Source: Methylococcaceae bacterium
GTDB taxonomy: Bacteria > Pseudomonadota > Gammaproteobacteria > Methylococcales > Methylomonadaceae
NCBI GenBank assembly: GCA_005779525.1
Contig: SXIZ01000225.1
Location: 1-16,027, forward strand
Reading direction: 5' to 3'
DNA: 16,027 bases
Numbering within the stretch: position 1 is the first letter of the stretch; each line of letters opens with the position of its first letter. Positions 14,883-16,027 of this stretch are shown here, piece by piece. The position numbers were made by a program, and so were the translations under genes. The notes below the pieces were generated by a model, which was not told the origin of the DNA, made no database searches, and was given only the letters and a program-made list of their open reading frames with translations.

Positions 14883-15504
14883 GCCATTTCTCCTCAAAAC
14901 TTAAAGTGTACACCCGAATGCTTACTTCTGCATTAGGATGATTTTTTACGTTAAATTCCAAGTTATCCCAAATAAAGGCCCAAGGTAAATTTTCTAAGGC
15001 GTTTAAAAAATCCAAGGTATTTAAATAAGTGCCACTAAACGTAATAGTTAAACCGTGTTTATAGATGGGGTGTTGCTCGTTAACTGGTAATAGTGTAGCT
15101 ATAGGCAAGGTGTTTAGATTGACTAACGTGAGTGCGTTACTGTGGGAGAGCATATCTTCTAGCACACGAGGCATCAGTTGTGGTGGTACAAATTTTTTGT
15201 CACCTACCGTCATTTGATCTTGCAATTGCGTGAGTTGTTGTTGCAGGGTGGCTAATTTATTTTGGTTGGCGAGATTAGGATCAACGTAGGTATTGTTTTC
15301 CAGTTGCTCAATGGTTTTTTTTTGGGCGTTGATTTGCTTTTCAAGATTACTCTGTTTTTGGGTCAGCAGCGTTTGCTGGCGAACAACATCCTGATAAAAA
15401 AAATTATCCCATAAGCTCCAAATGACAGTGATTAAGGTGGCTACGACGATAATTTTTTCGCGTGTAGTGAGGAGATCAAACCTAACTTGTAGCTTAGTTA
15501 ACAT
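14872..15504 (-). CDS. mshJ: MSHA biogenesis protein MshJ (PilO-like)
   Basis: The 210-residue bitopic inner-membrane protein is the PilO-like partner of MshI in the inner-membrane alignment complex. It has a short cytoplasmic tail (1-16), one transmembrane helix (about 17-33), a Gln/Leu-rich coiled coil (about 42-105) and a small alpha-beta periplasmic domain with GLTITFSGTYLNTLDFLNALENLPW, a segment well kept in PilO/MshJ proteins. ATG 15504 has a strong ribosome-binding site, GAGGAG, seven bases upstream. It overlaps mshI by 11 bases and mshK by about 11. A run of nine A bases in the message (plus positions 15315-15323) falls in the coiled-coil codons. Confidence 0.87.
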   Translation of the reverse strand: MLTKLQVRFDLLTTREKIIVVATLITVIWSLWDNFFYQDVVRQQTLLTQKQSNLEKQINAQKKTIEQLENNTYVDPNLANQNKLATLQQQLTQLQDQMTVGDKKFVPPQLMPRVLEDMLSHSNALTLVNLNTLPIATLLPVNEQHPIYKHGLTITFSGTYLNTLDFLNALENLPWAFIWDNLEFNVKNHPNAEVSIRVYTLSFEEKWLDI

Positions 15505-16027
15505 GTTTGGTCTCCTCGGGGGGTTGCAATTTGGAACTGAGCGAAAAGTTTATTTGTTTAGCCTCATTGGCCTTTTCAATTTTAAGTTGTGCAAACGATT
15601 GGCCTTTGAAAATGGGTTCATTGCGAAGTCTTTGAATAAAAGTTGGAATTTTTTCTAAATTGGAACTACTACCGTCAAGAGTAATGGTTTTAGGTTGGCC
15701 CGTAATAAAAATGTGGGTTAGCCATACTTCTTTGAGTCCTTGATTGGCAAACGCACGCAGATACTGGGAAAATCCAAGTGAATCATCGGGATTTTTTATA
15801 TTTAAAATTTGAATGGTTTGGGTTAAATCATCCAAGGTATGTTGCAAGCGTTGGACTTCAGTAGCTAAGTTGGGATCAAGCGCTTGTGCGGGAATTCTGG
15901 CAAGTAAAGAGTTGACTTTGGTTTCATCCGCTTTAAGTTGTTGTTCGTTTAAAGAAATGGCTTGTTCGATGGAGTAAGTTTGCCATTGGGTGTAAGCACT
16001 GAAGAGCAGTAATAAAACGAATAAACT
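15494..16027 (-). CDS. mshI: MSHA biogenesis protein MshI, C-terminal part (PilN-like), cut by window edge
   Basis: The reading frame stays open on the minus strand from the window edge to a TAA at 15494-15496, giving 177 residues without a start. The first visible residues (SLFVLLLLFSAY) are the end of a transmembrane helix. A coiled-coil stretch follows (about 18-70, rich in Gln, Leu and Glu) and then a PilN-like beta-alpha domain with VWLTHIFITGQPKTITLDGSSSNLEKIPTFIQRLRNEPIFKG. This is how the membrane-proximal C-terminal half of MshI looks. Position directly before mshJ, with an 11-base overlap, agrees. A TTG at 15847 should not be taken as the start, because the frame clearly continues upstream of it. 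The N-terminal PilM-like portion, if present, lies outside the window. Confidence 0.82.
   Translation of the reverse strand, partial: SLFVLLLLFSAYTQWQTYSIEQAISLNEQQLKADETKVNSLLARIPAQALDPNLATEVQRLQHTLDDLTQTIQILNIKNPDDSLGFSQYLRAFANQGLKEVWLTHIFITGQPKTITLDGSSSNLEKIPTFIQRLRNEPIFKGQSFAQLKIEKANEAKQINFSLSSKLQPPEETKHVN

Noticed and set aside
1..16027. CRISPR array, insertion sequence or prophage remnant
   Set aside because: No regularly spaced direct repeats, transposase, integrase or attachment-site duplication was seen on either strand.

Overview
The window reads as chromosomal DNA from a gammaproteobacterium. The evidence is an argS gene followed directly by an FtsN-like SPOR gene, a TrmL, a GshA and an MltB of clear gammaproteobacterial type, and a gene block in the order mshI-J-K-L-M-N-E-G, which is the order known from Vibrio and Shewanella MSHA pilus loci. 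The DNA is moderately AT-rich and looks even across the window, with no transposase, integrase, CRISPR array or phage gene. A more exact placement, for example in Legionellales or Coxiellales, is only a guess from sequence character. I did not find a clearly new biological system here. The more notable points are regulatory structures and the make-up of the pilus locus.

Left part, positions 1-6818, mostly plus strand. The window opens inside a tRNA-Glu gene on the minus strand, cut just before its anticodon, with a well-formed sigma-70 promoter and a 19-bp palindrome at the expected start point. Pointing the other way are argS (arginyl-tRNA synthetase) and an FtsN-like division protein, overlapping by one base. 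Next come trmL (wobble-base tRNA 2'-O-methylation), then gshA (first step of glutathione synthesis), cysH (an iron-sulfur APS reductase) and mltB (lytic transglycosylase lipoprotein). gshA and cysH together link sulfate assimilation to glutathione production.

Middle, positions 6828-8092, minus strand. A GtrA-family membrane protein and a class I SAM-dependent methyltransferase form a two-gene unit, with about 200 bp of non-coding DNA upstream that carries a nested inverted repeat. The pair converges with mltB.

Right part, positions 8093-16027, minus strand. A tightly packed operon encodes the assembly machinery of an MSHA-type type IV pilus: mshI (partial at the window edge), mshJ, mshK, mshL (secretin), mshM (AAA+ ATPase), mshN (TPR protein), mshE (assembly ATPase with an apparent c-di-GMP-binding N-terminal domain) and mshG (inner-membrane platform). 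Most neighbours overlap by 1-26 bases or lie within 15 bases, so translation is probably coupled. The operon stops after mshG. The pilin genes (mshB, A, C, D) and mshO/P/Q that follow in Vibrio are not here; the methyltransferase and GtrA genes take their place.
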